NCBI GenBank assembly: GCA_947441695.1
Contig: CANEUK010000098.1
Span: 1 to 5,726, forward strand
Length of the DNA stretch: 5,726 nt
Direction of reading: 5' to 3'
Source of the DNA: Rickettsiales bacterium
Lineage (GTDB): Bacteria > Pseudomonadota > Alphaproteobacteria > Rickettsiales > UBA1997
Below the pieces are notes generated by a model. That model worked only from the letters and a program-made list of their open reading frames with translations, searched no databases and had not been told where the DNA came from. This document shows positions 5,654 to 5,726 of this stretch, one piece after another; within the stretch, counting starts at the first letter, position 1, and each line of letters opens with the position of its first letter. The position numbers and the translations under genes are program-made.

Positions 5654-5726
5654 ATGACCAAAAACACGCCGCCAAGTTGGAATTTGTCTGACTTTTATGC
5701 TTCAATAACTGACAAAAAAATTGCCA
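5654..5726 (+). CDS. pepF: N-terminus of an M3-family oligoendopeptidase (PepF-like), cut by window end
   Basis: The ATG at 5654 opens a frame that runs off the window: 24 residues, MTKNTPPSWNLSDFYASITDKKIA. The motif P-x-W-(N/D)-L-S-D-(F/L)-Y near the N-terminus is the hallmark start of the M3B oligoendopeptidase F family, zinc (HExxH) cytoplasmic enzymes of about 600 residues that cleave short peptides. The zinc site lies outside the window. The frame is open further upstream, with a TTG at 5591 and no ATG, but the family N-terminus begins just before the W-N-L-S-D motif, so 5654 is the best start. Again no Shine-Dalgarno sequence is seen; the leader is A/T-rich. Confidence 0.72.
   Translation, partial: MTKNTPPSWNLSDFYASITDKKIA

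Noticed and set aside
1..5726. Origin from Candidate Phyla Radiation bacteria, suggested by AT richness and lack of Shine-Dalgarno sites.
   Set aside because: The TIGR02186-like protein, the Usp type, the MurJ N-terminus and the methyltransferase all read as alphaproteobacterial; no CPR-specific feature was seen.

Overview
The window reads as AT-rich DNA from an alphaproteobacterium with a reduced or low-GC genome (Rickettsiales, Holosporales or a similar lineage; the genus cannot be told). The evidence is the protein content. The left edge carries the C-terminus of a TIGR02186/Alph_Pro_TM-type membrane protein, a family I know mainly from Alphaproteobacteria. It is followed by a universal stress protein of the type that sits near murJ in many alphaproteobacteria, a murJ whose N-terminus reads like alphaproteobacterial MurJ, and a short RlmD/TrmA-like methyltransferase. 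These assignments come from motif recognition, not from a database search.

Layout: all genes are on the + strand. Positions 2-262 and 277-759 hold the membrane-protein fragment and the Usp protein, 14 bases apart. After an 83-base gap with a weak possible terminator, 843-4466 holds a tightly coupled trio: murJ (lipid II flippase), a 4Fe-4S RNA (uracil-C5) methyltransferase, and a PLP-dependent cysteine synthase-family enzyme. The two junctions overlap by 8 bases and 1 base. A GC-rich hairpin follows the trio. None of these starts has a clear Shine-Dalgarno sequence; they are preceded by A-rich tracts.

From 4518 to 5581 the character changes. Two related palindromic repeat elements of about 107 and 117 bases, in the same orientation, bracket a two-gene cassette. 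The first gene encodes an 80-residue soluble, helical-looking protein. The second encodes a 181-residue protein with one N-terminal membrane segment, and the two are coupled through a TAATG stop/start. I recognise neither. Their arginine codons are 9 of 11 AGA/AGG, against 5 of 34 in the murJ-methyltransferase-cysteine synthase trio, so the cassette looks foreign. The repeats have short terminal inverted repeats and internal hairpins like a MITE or bacterial palindromic element, but no transposase is present. This bracketed cassette is the most interesting part of the window.

Past the second repeat, 5654-5726 is the start of an M3-family oligoendopeptidase (PepF-like) gene cut by the window edge, so the sequence returns to ordinary housekeeping content.
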